The translations under genes were made by a program, and so were the position numbers. The notes under the pieces were generated by a model that saw only the letters and a program-made list of their open reading frames with translations, did not search any database and was not told the DNA's origin. DNA of 25,578 bases from Akkermansiaceae bacterium UBA1518 (GTDB lineage: Bacteria > Verrucomicrobiota > Verrucomicrobiia > Verrucomicrobiales > Akkermansiaceae), in the NCBI GenBank assembly GCA_002323895.1, contig DCQM01000167.1, positions 1-25,578 on the forward strand, given 5' to 3'. Positions 15,619 through 24,348 of this stretch are shown piece after piece. Position 1 is the stretch's first letter, and every line of letters starts with the position of its first letter.

Positions 15619-17019
15619 GTGAAAACCCTCTTGATTGTTGATGATGAAAAAGCGACCCGCGACGGCCTGAGAATGGCTCTTGAGGAAAGCTTCGATTGTT
15701 ACGTAGCGGCAGATCTTAAACAGGCCAAGCAGGTCCTCAATTCCGAAGATGTTGACCTCCTCCTTACAGATCTTCGGCTCGGAGCCGATTCGGGAATGGA
15801 AGTACTCGACGTGGCCCTCGCGCTTTCCCACCCGCCGGTTACACTTATGATGACAGCTTACGGCTCAGTCGACACGGCAGTAGAAGCCATGCGACGTGGA
15901 GCTTGGCACTTTGTCACCAAGCCTCTGAACCTCGATGAAGTAGAGCTTCTTCTAAAACGAGCCGTTCGGAATCGGACCTTGGAAAAAGAAAACGTCAAGC
16001 TTGTCGCGGAAAACGAAACTCTCAAAGAAAGCAAAGCCAGTGCATCCCACGGCCTTGACCGCCTGATCGGACGTTCTACTTTGATGGCCAAAGTTGCTGC
16101 CAAGATCGAACAAATCGCCCCGACGCGCGCGACGGTCCTCATTGAGGGTGAATCGGGAACCGGCAAAGAGGTTGTTGCTCACGCCCTCCACGACCTTTCT
16201 GGGCGTCCCGGCGAAAAATTTGTGGGTGTAAATTGTGCCGCTCTGTCTTCCCAACTTTTAGAAAGTGAACTATTCGGCCATGAAAAAGGTGCCTTCACTG
16301 GGGCCTCCCAGCGCCGGGTAGGCAGATTTGAACAAGCTCACGGTGGAACTCTTTTTCTCGACGAAATTGGAGAGATTGATGCACAAACACAGGTAAAGCT
16401 GCTCCGAGCTCTTTCCGAACGAACGATTGAACGCGTTGGCTCAAACACCTCAATTCAAGTCGATGTTCGCATCATTGCCGCAACCAACCGCAGTCTTGCC
16501 AAGATGGTCGAAGAAGGAACGTTTCGTGAAGATCTATACTTCCGACTCAATGTCTTAGGTATAATTATGCCACCTCTACGCGAGAGAAGAGAAGACATTG
16601 TGTTACTTGCGAACTCCTTTCTATTGGAATTCGCAAGAGAAAACGGCCGCCCAGAGAAACCTCTCACCGAAGCTGCCATGAGCTCTCTGCTCAGTTACGG
16701 TTGGCCCGGAAATGTCCGAGAATTACGAACGGCTATCGAGCATGCCGTAGTTATGTCAAATCAATCCGAGCTAGATATTCAGCACCTCCCAGACTTCGTC
16801 ACCGGCCTAGGACACCACTTTGAATCATCTTCGGTGAAAAACACCCTTGCTCCCAAGGAGGAATTCAACTTGCATGGCCTTGAGCAACGAGCTGTGCAAG
16901 GCGCACTGCGGGTCACGGACGGAAATCGGACGAAAGCCGCAGAGCTACTTGGTATCAGCAGACGTACTCTTCAACGAAAACTTCGCGACGTTCCGCTTAT
17001 TGATCCACATTCATCATGA
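15619..17019 (+). CDS. Sigma-54-dependent response regulator, NtrC/AtoC-like
   Basis: A 466-residue activator starting at GTG 15619, 8 bases after the kinase stop, so the pair is co-transcribed. The receiver domain has acidic pocket VDDE (7-10), phospho-acceptor Asp51, Thr/Ala at MMTAYG and Lys101. The AAA+ domain has Walker A GESGTGKE (177-184), the sigma-54 contact loop GAFTGA (224-229) and Walker B GGTLFLDEIG (242-251), followed by FREDLYFRLNV and YGWPGNVREL. A Fis-type helix-turn-helix lies near the C-terminus (GNRTKAAELLGISRRTLQRKL). It should activate RpoN-dependent promoters after phosphorylation by the adjacent kinase. Targets are unknown, and I found no convincing -24/-12 promoter in the window. 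The stop TGA overlaps the next start (ATGA). Confidence 0.95.
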   Translation: MKTLLIVDDEKATRDGLRMALEESFDCYVAADLKQAKQVLNSEDVDLLLTDLRLGADSGMEVLDVALALSHPPVTLMMTAYGSVDTAVEAMRRGAWHFVTKPLNLDEVELLLKRAVRNRTLEKENVKLVAENETLKESKASASHGLDRLIGRSTLMAKVAAKIEQIAPTRATVLIEGESGTGKEVVAHALHDLSGRPGEKFVGVNCAALSSQLLESELFGHEKGAFTGASQRRVGRFEQAHGGTLFLDEIGEIDAQTQVKLLRALSERTIERVGSNTSIQVDVRIIAATNRSLAKMVEEGTFREDLYFRLNVLGIIMPPLRERREDIVLLANSFLLEFARENGRPEKPLTEAAMSSLLSYGWPGNVRELRTAIEHAVVMSNQSELDIQHLPDFVTGLGHHFESSSVKNTLAPKEEFNLHGLEQRAVQGALRVTDGNRTKAAELLGISRRTLQRKLRDVPLIDPHSS

Positions 17020-18860
17020 CTAGTTCCACTAAAGTCGGCGGCTTCAACAACGCCAATCTAATCAGTCGCCTCCTCTTTTTCCTCGTCCTCTTTGGTTTAG
17101 TATGCTTCTACTTGATACTTAGCTTCAAGGGACTCACCTCTGAAAAGGGAATCGAGCAGGCTCAAATTGGCCGGGAGATCGCACGGGGCAATAATGCAAC
17201 AACTAAGGTCATCCGTGGCGCTGCGGTCTGGCAAGCTAAAGCAGCCGAAAAGGATATCGATCTTAATTCCTTCCACGACACCTACCACTCCCCCTTACAC
17301 CCCTACGTTATTGCGGCCGCCTTAAAGGCAGTCGGTGGCGACGATTTCGATAAATTCCAAATGAATGAGGATAAGGAAACTGTTTACCTTCTCGATCACG
17401 TAATTTCAGCAGTTGCCGTCATCCTATTTCTCATTGCAGTTGGTATCAACTACCTCCTCATCTCACGAATTTTCGATGTTCGAATAGCGGGAGCCACTGC
17501 CATCCTGATGATTTTGAGTGATCTCATGTGGAAATTCACCCAGACGGGACTTCCCCAGATGCTTATGCTTCTGCTGTTTTCTTGTGCGCTTTTCTTTATT
17601 TACCGGACCCTCGAAGCTTCAATTGAAAACCGGGCCGATATTGGTTCTCTTGTGATTGCAGCAGTTTTTCTTTCACTGCTCGCTCTTTCCCACTGGCTGA
17701 CGATCTGGATCATCTTGGGGTTTGCCATTTACGCCGCCTTTTTTTTCAGACCCAAGGGAATCTCCGGCTTTATGACTCTCGGAGTCCTTCTTGTTTTTAG
17801 TGGATACTTTTTAGTCAAGAACATGGAATGGACAGGAAATCCTGGGGGAACTGCATTTCTCAGTCTTTACGGAGGATTAACTCAATCGGAATCCGTAATC
17901 ATGCGGACAAGCGATCCCGCCGAACAAACCTACACGATCGTCTACAACCTCAACTCTTTCCTCATTAATACTGCGACTAGTATGCTGAGGCAGGTTAATG
18001 AGCTTTACAACAATCTTGGTTCTATCCTCGTTGCCCCGCTCTTCTTCTTTGCACTCCTTCATCCTTTCAAACGAGAATCCATTGCCAAATTCCGTTGGAT
18101 TGTCCTCCTTATGTGGATCATGGCTACGCTTGGGATGGCTATTTTTGGGCTCTCAGATAGCAATCTCGACCCGAATCAACTTCATATCCTTTTCTCGCCA
18201 ATTATGACGGCTTATGGATTGGCCTTCATTTCAATTTTGTGGGCAAGAATTGAGCTACCTGCCGGAGGCGCAATCATGCGATATGGCCACTTCGCTATCG
18301 TGATTCTAATAAGTGCTGGCCCTCTAATTTTGACGATTCCAAGGGAAACGCTCAGTGCACTCGCAACGAAGGGTAGCAGCAAAACTGTTTGGCCTCCTTA
18401 CTGGCCATCAGTCTTTAGTAAAACTCTCCATAACGCAACCGATGACAATGCAGTCATTTTCTCGGACCAGCCTTGGGCTGTTGCATGGTATGCCGATAGG
18501 ATTTCAATCTGGTTACCGCGAAAAGTTGACGAATTTATTGAACTAGAAGAACTGGCTGAGGATAGCGAACTGTCGGTTGCGGGGATTGCCATCACTCCGA
18601 TCTCATTTAAGGAGAATGTCTTTTTTAGTCCAATTCCTTTTGGATACAACGAGGATTTTGCCCCCCTCATGCTTGATGGCCCAGCCCGTGGAGCGTTGAG
18701 CCGATCAAAAACGGATAGCCGAAGTGGAATGGTGAGTCCGGGAATCCTATCGAAGCAATCACAAAACTTAAGACCGATAATGAACAAGTATCCGGAAGTT
18801 TCCGACCTCTTCAGTAATAGAATATACTTTTATTCTAAAGAACGCCTTTATAACAGATAA
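17016..18860 (+). CDS. Polytopic membrane protein, GT-C glycosyltransferase-like
   Basis: A 614-residue inner-membrane protein with roughly eleven hydrophobic segments, the first at about 16-37 and then about 127-150, 155-170, 178-195, 210-245, 252-268, 340-352, 363-383, 395-412 and 422-440, followed by a soluble C-terminal part of about 150 residues. The first periplasmic loop, EKGIEQAQIGREIARGN (43-59), followed by HSPLHPYVIAAALKAVG, matches the layout of family 39-like GT-C glycosyltransferases, in which an acidic residue of this loop is catalytic and a polyprenyl-phosphate sugar is the donor. Assignment rests on topology and this loop only, so sugar and acceptor are unknown. The start overlaps the regulator stop by 4 bases, which implies translational coupling with the two-component genes. 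An unrelated membrane function is possible. Confidence 0.6.
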   Translation: MTSSTKVGGFNNANLISRLLFFLVLFGLVCFYLILSFKGLTSEKGIEQAQIGREIARGNNATTKVIRGAAVWQAKAAEKDIDLNSFHDTYHSPLHPYVIAAALKAVGGDDFDKFQMNEDKETVYLLDHVISAVAVILFLIAVGINYLLISRIFDVRIAGATAILMILSDLMWKFTQTGLPQMLMLLLFSCALFFIYRTLEASIENRADIGSLVIAAVFLSLLALSHWLTIWIILGFAIYAAFFFRPKGISGFMTLGVLLVFSGYFLVKNMEWTGNPGGTAFLSLYGGLTQSESVIMRTSDPAEQTYTIVYNLNSFLINTATSMLRQVNELYNNLGSILVAPLFFFALLHPFKRESIAKFRWIVLLMWIMATLGMAIFGLSDSNLDPNQLHILFSPIMTAYGLAFISILWARIELPAGGAIMRYGHFAIVILISAGPLILTIPRETLSALATKGSSKTVWPPYWPSVFSKTLHNATDDNAVIFSDQPWAVAWYADRISIWLPRKVDEFIELEELAEDSELSVAGIAITPISFKENVFFSPIPFGYNEDFAPLMLDGPARGALSRSKTDSRSGMVSPGILSKQSQNLRPIMNKYPEVSDLFSNRIYFYSKERLYNR

Positions 18861-18886
18861 TCCTAGACGCGAGCATCTCGTTCTAA

Positions 18887-19186
18887 ATGGCTGCTAAGAA
18901 AAAAACCTCTGCTAAATGTGTGTCCGGCTCCTTCGAGGAGGCGACAGACGAGCTTGAAGAAATAACAAGACGACTCGAGGACGAACCCTCGTCACTTGCA
19001 AAACTGCTCGAAGACTTCGAAAGAGGTCAAGCGCTCTTGAGCTATTGCCAAAAGACCTTAAAATCCGCAAGAAAACGGCTCAATATGATTGAGGCTAAAC
19101 TTCAGAAGGAAGAAAATGATGAAGATTCAGATGAATCTTCAGATCAGTCTTCCGACACACTCGATGACGATGTCAGACTCTTCTAG
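18887..19186 (+). CDS. xseB: Exodeoxyribonuclease VII small subunit
   Basis: A 99-residue protein of the XseB family, which joins several copies to one XseA to form the single-strand exonuclease VII. The family core is clear: SFEEATDELEEITRRLEDEP, then LAKLLEDFERGQALLSYCQKTL and a short helix with KRLNMIEAKL. An acidic, Ser/Asp-rich tail (EENDEDSDESSDQSSD) follows, longer than usual. xseA is not in this window. The gene starts 26 bases after the membrane protein gene and overlaps the dxs start by about 17 bases, an arrangement like the xseB-(ispA)-dxs order of other bacteria. Confidence 0.92.
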   Translation: MAAKKKTSAKCVSGSFEEATDELEEITRRLEDEPSSLAKLLEDFERGQALLSYCQKTLKSARKRLNMIEAKLQKEENDEDSDESSDQSSDTLDDDVRLF

Positions 19187-21050
19187 CACAACCCTTCTCG
19201 ACACAATCCAAGGACCGGACGATCTCAAAAAAATCGAACCGGAAAGACTCCCCGAACTCGCACAAGAGATTCGCGGCAGGCTCATTACCTCTCTTTCTAA
19301 TACAGGAGGACACCTTGGACCTAACCTTGGTGTAGTTGAATTAACGATTGCAATGCACCGTGTCTTTGACACCCCGACAGACAAGTTTCTCTTTGATGTT
19401 TCCCATCAGGGATACGTTCACAAGATGCTCACTGGACGAGCTAAGGAAATCGGCAGCATCAGACAATATGAGGGCCTAAACGGCTTTCTACTTCGCACCG
19501 AATCAGAGCATGACTGCTATGGCGCGGGCCACGCTGGGACCGCACTTTCTGCCGCTCTTGGAATGGCTTCCGCCAGAGATCTGAAAGGTAACGATAATCA
19601 CGTTGTCGCTGTCGCAGGTGATGCGGCCTTCACCTGTGGACCAACCCTTGAGGCTCTCAACAATATTGCCGAAGCAACCGACCGCTGCATCGTAGTTCTC
19701 AACGACAACGAGTGGTCGATTGATAAAAATGTCGGAGCCCTCGCAAAATATTTTAATACTCTTCAGTCACATCCAGCATACAATGACATTCGGGCTAAGG
19801 CTGCTTCGCTCGTGGAAAAAGTGGCTGGGCCAGGTGCTCGTAAATTTGCTCACAAGATAGAACGTAACGCCAAAAACATGATCCTGCCTAACGTTCTCTT
19901 CGAGAAATTTGGCATGCGCTACTATGGCCCTATTGACGGTCATGACCTTCCTTCTCTCATTAAAAGCTTTGAGTATCTTAAGGAGCAAGATGAACCAGTC
20001 ATCCTCCACATCATCACTGAAAAAGGCCGAGGCTATCAGCCCGCCCTTGATATGCCGGGCAAATTCCACGGTCTAGGGCCTTATAACGTCGAAGACGGTT
20101 CGACCGCATCAGGCGCGCCCACTTTCTCCGAACTTTTTGGACGCGCCATCACTGACTTTGCAAAGGAAGACAAATCCATTACCGCGATCACCGCCGCCAT
20201 GCCTGGCGGGACCAAACTAGAAACCTTCAAAGCCGAGATTCCCGAACGCTACTTTGACGTCGGCATCGCCGAGGAACATGCCGCACTCTTCGCTTGCGGA
20301 CAGGCCACCCAGGACCTCAAGCCTTTCCTTGCTATATACTCAACCTTTATGCAAAGGGCGTACGACATGATTCTTCATGATATGGCCCTTCAAAATCTTC
20401 CAGTCCGTTTATGCATGGATCGTGGTGGACTTTCTGGGGATGACGGACCAACCCATCATGGTCTTTTCGATATTGGTTACCTCCGACACGTGCCAGGCTT
20501 AATCCATATGCAACCAAAAGATGAAGATGAATTCATCGATATGCTTTGGACTATGACGAAATACGAGGACGGCCCAATCGCCATCCGGTATCCTCGAGGC
20601 AACGGCCCCGGTGCAACAATTAAGAAACAGCCAGAACTTCTCACTATTGGCGAAGCAGAGGTCATTCAGGAAGGAACAGATGTCTGCCTCATTCCCCTGG
20701 GAACGATGATGGAAGTTGCTCTTGAAACCAAAGGGCAACTAGAAGACGAAGGATACAGCGTCACCTTAATTAATCCTCGCTGGATCAAACCTCTTGATGC
20801 ATCAACCATCACAGAGTTATCTGCGAATTCAAAAGTCGTCTGCACTTTTGAAGATCACGTGCTCTATAACGGTTTTGGACTCTCGATTATTGAATTGCTC
20901 CACGATAAAGTCATTGAAACCCCCGTAGAGCGAATTGGTTGGCCCGACAAATTTATTGAGCACGGTAAGCCTGAAATCCTTCGTAAAAAACACGGGATGA
21001 CGTCAGAAGCTGCAATTGGTAAAATTTTGCCCCATCTCGAAACAAAATAA
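19170..21050 (+). CDS. dxs: 1-deoxy-D-xylulose-5-phosphate synthase
   Basis: A 626-residue thiamine-diphosphate enzyme that condenses pyruvate and glyceraldehyde 3-phosphate, the first step of the methylerythritol phosphate route to isoprenoids. ATG 19170 is preferred, with ATG 19164 equally possible; both lie inside the end of xseB. Conserved parts are TGGHLGPNLGVVELT with His48, the cofactor motif GDAAFTCG (150-157) to LNDNEWSIDKNVGAL, EKGRGYQPA followed by KFHG, GIAEEHAALFACG, YSTFMQRAYD and DRGGLSGDDGPTHHG. Several positions depart from common DXS: FDVSHQ where WDVGHQ is usual, GDAA for GDGA, and HDCYGAGHAGTALSAALG for the DxxSxGHSSTSIS region. Length and order of motifs are normal, so I call it dxs, a divergent type. 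Confidence 0.88.
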   Translation: MSDSSSTTLLDTIQGPDDLKKIEPERLPELAQEIRGRLITSLSNTGGHLGPNLGVVELTIAMHRVFDTPTDKFLFDVSHQGYVHKMLTGRAKEIGSIRQYEGLNGFLLRTESEHDCYGAGHAGTALSAALGMASARDLKGNDNHVVAVAGDAAFTCGPTLEALNNIAEATDRCIVVLNDNEWSIDKNVGALAKYFNTLQSHPAYNDIRAKAASLVEKVAGPGARKFAHKIERNAKNMILPNVLFEKFGMRYYGPIDGHDLPSLIKSFEYLKEQDEPVILHIITEKGRGYQPALDMPGKFHGLGPYNVEDGSTASGAPTFSELFGRAITDFAKEDKSITAITAAMPGGTKLETFKAEIPERYFDVGIAEEHAALFACGQATQDLKPFLAIYSTFMQRAYDMILHDMALQNLPVRLCMDRGGLSGDDGPTHHGLFDIGYLRHVPGLIHMQPKDEDEFIDMLWTMTKYEDGPIAIRYPRGNGPGATIKKQPELLTIGEAEVIQEGTDVCLIPLGTMMEVALETKGQLEDEGYSVTLINPRWIKPLDASTITELSANSKVVCTFEDHVLYNGFGLSIIELLHDKVIETPVERIGWPDKFIEHGKPEILRKKHGMTSEAAIGKILPHLETK

Positions 21051-21421
21051 GAAGGGCTTTTTCCAGTCAAGGAACGGTTTTCACTTGAGCTGGAAACGTT
21101 CATAGATCCTTTGCATCTCGGAGGATAAAATCACTTTCAGTTACAGTAAAAGAATTCGGATCGCTCCCTCCCTTCAAGCCGCATCCGGGTCTGATTACCT
21201 TAGGTCTGACGCCATCTTTCCTTTTCCTCTAAATAGTGGGTAAACAGAAAATCCTTTCAATCAATAGTTATGGCTGAATGATTCCGCATCCCTCAAAGCT
21301 CCAAAAAACTGACTTTCCTAAAAAGAACCCCCTCTCCATACCGTTTCATTCAAACAATCCTGCGGCTGCCAACCAAATTTTCTAGGATGTATTAAAAGTG
21401 GAGTCGATCTTTCTTTAGACA
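21051..21421. other. 371-base intergenic region between dxs and moxR
   Basis: Apart from the hairpin at 21060-21096 I see no gene, tRNA, repeat array or terminator with a T-run. The region is AT-richer toward its 3' end and presumably holds the promoter of the moxR group, but I cannot point to a convincing -35/-10 pair. Confidence 0.6.
21060..21096. repeat. Long hairpin directly after dxs
   Basis: TTTCCAGTCAAG (21060-21071) pairs with CTTGAGCTGGAAA (21084-21096): 12 base pairs with one bulged G at 21089 and a 12-base loop. It starts 9 bases after the dxs stop. No T-tract follows on either strand, so it may protect the mRNA end or act in termination with a factor rather than as an intrinsic terminator. 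Confidence 0.55.
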
Positions 21422-22480
21422 GTGCTACCCTCCCCCAAGACAATTATAGATCCAAACAATTCCTTTATGACTCCCGAAGAATTTTCAGCCGCCATTGAAG
21501 AGCATTCAAAATTTATAGCCCCTCTCCGTCAAGAGATTGGCCGAGTCCTGATTGGTCAAGATCATCTAGTTGACCGGATGCTTATATGTCTTCTCACCGG
21601 AAACCATCTTCTTGTGGAAGGATTGCCAGGGCTCGCCAAAACTCTCGCGGTGAATACTCTGGCACAAACTCTTCAAGCCCAGTTTGGCCGGATTCAATTC
21701 ACACCGGACCTCCTTCCAGCAGACGTGATTGGAACTCATATTTACAACCCTGGCACTCAGGAATTTAAAGCGAAAGAGGGCCCTGTTTTCACTAATCTTC
21801 TTCTCGCTGACGAAATAAATCGAGCCCCTGCTAAGGTTCAGTCTGCACTTCTCGAAGCGATGCAAGAGAAACAAGTTACGCTTGGTGGAAAAACACGTAT
21901 TCTCCCCAACCCTTTTCTTGTGATGGCAACTCAAAACCCTCTCGATCAAGAAGGCACCTATCCTTTACCCGAGGCTCAAATGGACCGCTTCATGATGAAA
22001 GTCATCGTCAGTTACCCCCAGCGTGACGAAGAACGCGAGGTTCTTCGTCGAATGTCCTCTACCACCACAGCTCCAACCGCCTCAGTCGTCACCAATCTCG
22101 ACTCGATCACTTCGGCACGTGGGCTCATAAATGAAATTCATGTCGACCCCAAGATTGAGGACTACATTTTAGATATCGTCTTCGCCACCCGCGCCGAGGG
22201 CCGCCTCCAGCTTTCTGAGCGCCAAGCCGACCTCGACCTCTCATCCTTCGACCCCCTCATTACTGCCGGAGCATCGCCTCGCGCCACCATTCAATTGGTC
22301 CGCGGCGCCCGTTGTTTAGCGTTTCTGGAAGGCCGCGCCCACGTATTGCCCGAGGATGTTAAATCCATCGCTGCCGACATTCTTCGCCATCGTATCATTC
22401 CGAGTTATGAAGCCCAAGCTGAGGATATGAGTGCCGACACCATTATTAACCAACTTTTGGATATCCTTCGTACTCCCTAA
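21422..22480 (+). CDS. MoxR-family AAA+ ATPase
   Basis: A 352-residue MoxR-type AAA+ chaperone, from GTG 21422; ATG 21467 is the alternative and would remove 15 poorly conserved residues. Walker A is GLPGLAKT (67-74), Walker B LLLADEIN (126-133), sensor 1 ATQNP (169-173), and EAQMDRF (184-190) carries the usual family signature. The AAA lid domain follows with SPRATIQLVRGARCLAFLEG. MoxR proteins typically work with DUF58 and von Willebrand A proteins to mature or activate partner complexes. The next two genes are of that type, 6 bases and then 4 bases overlapped, so the three form an operon. The client of this set is not known. Confidence 0.93.
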   Translation: MLPSPKTIIDPNNSFMTPEEFSAAIEEHSKFIAPLRQEIGRVLIGQDHLVDRMLICLLTGNHLLVEGLPGLAKTLAVNTLAQTLQAQFGRIQFTPDLLPADVIGTHIYNPGTQEFKAKEGPVFTNLLLADEINRAPAKVQSALLEAMQEKQVTLGGKTRILPNPFLVMATQNPLDQEGTYPLPEAQMDRFMMKVIVSYPQRDEEREVLRRMSSTTTAPTASVVTNLDSITSARGLINEIHVDPKIEDYILDIVFATRAEGRLQLSERQADLDLSSFDPLITAGASPRATIQLVRGARCLAFLEGRAHVLPEDVKSIAADILRHRIIPSYEAQAEDMSADTIINQLLDILRTP

Positions 22481-22486
22481 AATTCC

Positions 22487-23353
22487 ATGCTAGCTTCAGA
22501 GTTAATGGAAAAAGTACGTCGGATTGAGATCCGGAGCCGTCGAATCGTAAAGAATATGACCGCAGGTGCGTGGCATGCTTCTTTTAAAGGACGCGGTATT
22601 GAATTCGCAGAAATTCGCGAATATCAAGAAGGTGACGAGATGCGAGCCATTGACTGGAACGTCTCAGCCCGCCTCGGTTCACCATTCATCAAACTTTTTA
22701 CCGAAGAACGTGAACAAAATGTCTTTTTCCTCGTCGATCGCTCTGCCTCAGGCCAATTCGGATCAGGTGTGGCCACTAAGGCAGAGTATACCGCAGAAGT
22801 TGCCGCTGTCCTAGCCTTCTCGGCAACCCTCAATAAGGATAAAGTTGGTCTACTACTATACTCTGATCAGGAGGAACTACAACTTGATCCCGGACGCGGC
22901 CACCGACATGTCCTCCGCATGATTCGTGAACTCCTCGCCTTTGAACCAAAATCACCCCGCACTGACCTCGCAGGAGGGATTGAACATCTTCTCAAAACCA
23001 CTCTTAAAAAATCCATCGTATTTATTCTCAGTGATCTTATCACTCCGACCTTCGACAAGCCTCTGCGCGCGCTTGCTCGCAAACACGAGGTTATTTTGAT
23101 TCATATTTCCGATCCCATCGAACGCGCGCTCCCAGATATCCCGGCCCTATCAATCAGTGATCTCGAGACAGGCCAAGTGACACGCCTGACTAAAAAGGAC
23201 GCGCAAGAACTAGCAGCACGAACAGCTACAGCTTCCGAAAATTCTGCGTCGACTTGCAGACGGGCCGGTATCGATTACGTGCCGCTCGATACTGCCACCG
23301 ACTATCTCCCTGCAATCATCGCGCTCTTCCAAAAGCGTATTTCTCGCCGATGA
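22487..23353 (+). CDS. DUF58 domain protein (vWA-like)
   Basis: A 288-residue soluble protein. The DUF58 signature GRGIEFAEIREYQEGDEMRA continuing into IDWNVSARLG covers about 36-64, and the following domain has a von Willebrand A-like fold with a MIDAS-like DRSAS at 84-88 and SDL (FILSDLITP) further on. Such proteins accompany MoxR ATPases throughout bacteria and are thought to be adaptors or metal-binding partners. ATG 22487 follows the moxR stop by 6 bases. The TGA stop overlaps the next ATG (ATGA), so translation of the third gene is probably coupled. Confidence 0.92.
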   Translation: MLASELMEKVRRIEIRSRRIVKNMTAGAWHASFKGRGIEFAEIREYQEGDEMRAIDWNVSARLGSPFIKLFTEEREQNVFFLVDRSASGQFGSGVATKAEYTAEVAAVLAFSATLNKDKVGLLLYSDQEELQLDPGRGHRHVLRMIRELLAFEPKSPRTDLAGGIEHLLKTTLKKSIVFILSDLITPTFDKPLRALARKHEVILIHISDPIERALPDIPALSISDLETGQVTRLTKKDAQELAARTATASENSASTCRRAGIDYVPLDTATDYLPAIIALFQKRISRR

Positions 23354-24327
23354 AATCCTTTTTTACCGTCCTGAAAATAACACTTCTTGTAGTCTTTCTT
23401 CTGGGGCTGACTTTTGGATACCTCTTCTTCCGGGTATGGCAGAAAAATGAACGGCCCAAAGTCGTGTCAAGTTCTTGGACGGAAACCGAAATCCTGCTTG
23501 GTCACGCTTCAAATCTTACTCTAGAGATCGAAATGCCATGGCATCGGAAAATTATACCTTTTCCTCAATCTTACCCCGAATCGTTAATTCCAGTTTTAAA
23601 TGAAGCCGAGCTTACTGAGGGTAGCCTGAGCCCCCTTGGCACAAAAATTTGGACTATTCGCATTCCTTTCGTAGCGACTAACACCACCGATCTGAAGAGC
23701 GCGACCGCTTCTTTCCCCCTCAAAAAAACAAAACGGATTTCACCTTCCACACTCAACCTCAACCTCCCCCCCCTTAGAGTTATAACCCCAAAAAAAATTC
23801 CCGATGCCCCGAGAATTCCAGATGGATTCCTCACCGAGCAGGAGCCAAAGAAAAAACTATTAGAGAAACCGAATCCTCCCAAAAAGCAGATAGACCTTTG
23901 GGTCTGGGTCCTAGCCATATCCACTCTTATTACTCTAGTGATCTATTTACTCAAGAGGACTGGTATTATAAAAACAACGCCTCCATGGGAAAAAGCACTC
24001 ACCAACCTCTCAAAGCTTGATCCCCAAGATTCTCCAGTAGCCTTCTATTCGAAGCTCACCGACATTCTTAAAAATTATACTTCCGAACGTTTCTCATTTA
24101 GGGGTCGTTCCAAGACCTCTTCAGAATTCCTGCAGATCCTCAAAAATCACTCCCTGATTCCCAACCAGCATTTCGAAAAACTTGAGTCTTTCGCCCATCT
24201 TTCGGATCAGGTGAAGTTTGCAGACTACATCCCCGATTCTGCAAAAGCCCCAGAGTCGCTCGAACTTATAAAGGTATTTGTCAACGAGACGACACCAACT
24301 CCCGAGAACTTAAAAGCTGAGGATTGA
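23350..24327 (+). CDS. BatD/DUF4381-like membrane protein of the MoxR operon
   Basis: A 325-residue protein starting at ATG 23350, overlapping the DUF58 stop by 4 bases; the longer open frame from 23254 is rejected because it runs into DUF58. A membrane segment lies at about 8-27 and a second at about 183-201. Between them is a beta-rich segment with a Lys/Pro-rich linker (145-180), presumably periplasmic. The cytoplasmic C-terminus has FYSKLTDILKNYTSERFSF, KTSSEFLQILK and LSDQVKFADYIP, the pattern seen at the C-termini of BatD and DUF4381 proteins. It likely anchors the MoxR/DUF58 pair at the membrane. The sequence is only weakly conserved elsewhere, so the exact family is uncertain. Confidence 0.7.
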   Translation: MKSFFTVLKITLLVVFLLGLTFGYLFFRVWQKNERPKVVSSSWTETEILLGHASNLTLEIEMPWHRKIIPFPQSYPESLIPVLNEAELTEGSLSPLGTKIWTIRIPFVATNTTDLKSATASFPLKKTKRISPSTLNLNLPPLRVITPKKIPDAPRIPDGFLTEQEPKKKLLEKPNPPKKQIDLWVWVLAISTLITLVIYLLKRTGIIKTTPPWEKALTNLSKLDPQDSPVAFYSKLTDILKNYTSERFSFRGRSKTSSEFLQILKNHSLIPNQHFEKLESFAHLSDQVKFADYIPDSAKAPESLELIKVFVNETTPTPENLKAED

Positions 24328-24329
24328 GT

Positions 24330-24348
24330 CCGGCTAAAAATTAGCCGG
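24330..24348. terminator. Inverted repeat between convergent BatD-like and SulP genes
   Basis: CCGGCTAA and TTAGCCGG (24330-24337, 24341-24348) form a perfect 8-bp stem around AAA. The repeat starts 2 bases after the BatD-like stop and contains the last codons and stop of the SulP gene. There is no T-run on either side, so it is only a weak terminator candidate, useful for both strands. Confidence 0.4.

Noticed and set aside
19089..19169. N-terminal extension of dxs to ATG 19089
   Set aside because: It reads through the coding end of xseB in another frame and gives a Met/Lys-rich segment unlike any DXS N-terminus.
23254..23349. Upstream extension of the BatD-like frame
   Set aside because: It overlaps the well-conserved end of DUF58 and has no hydrophobic signal; ATG 23350 with ATGA overlap fits far better.
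23617..23632. TGGCAC followed by TTTGG as a sigma-54 site
   Set aside because: It lacks the -12 GC and lies within the BatD-like coding sequence.
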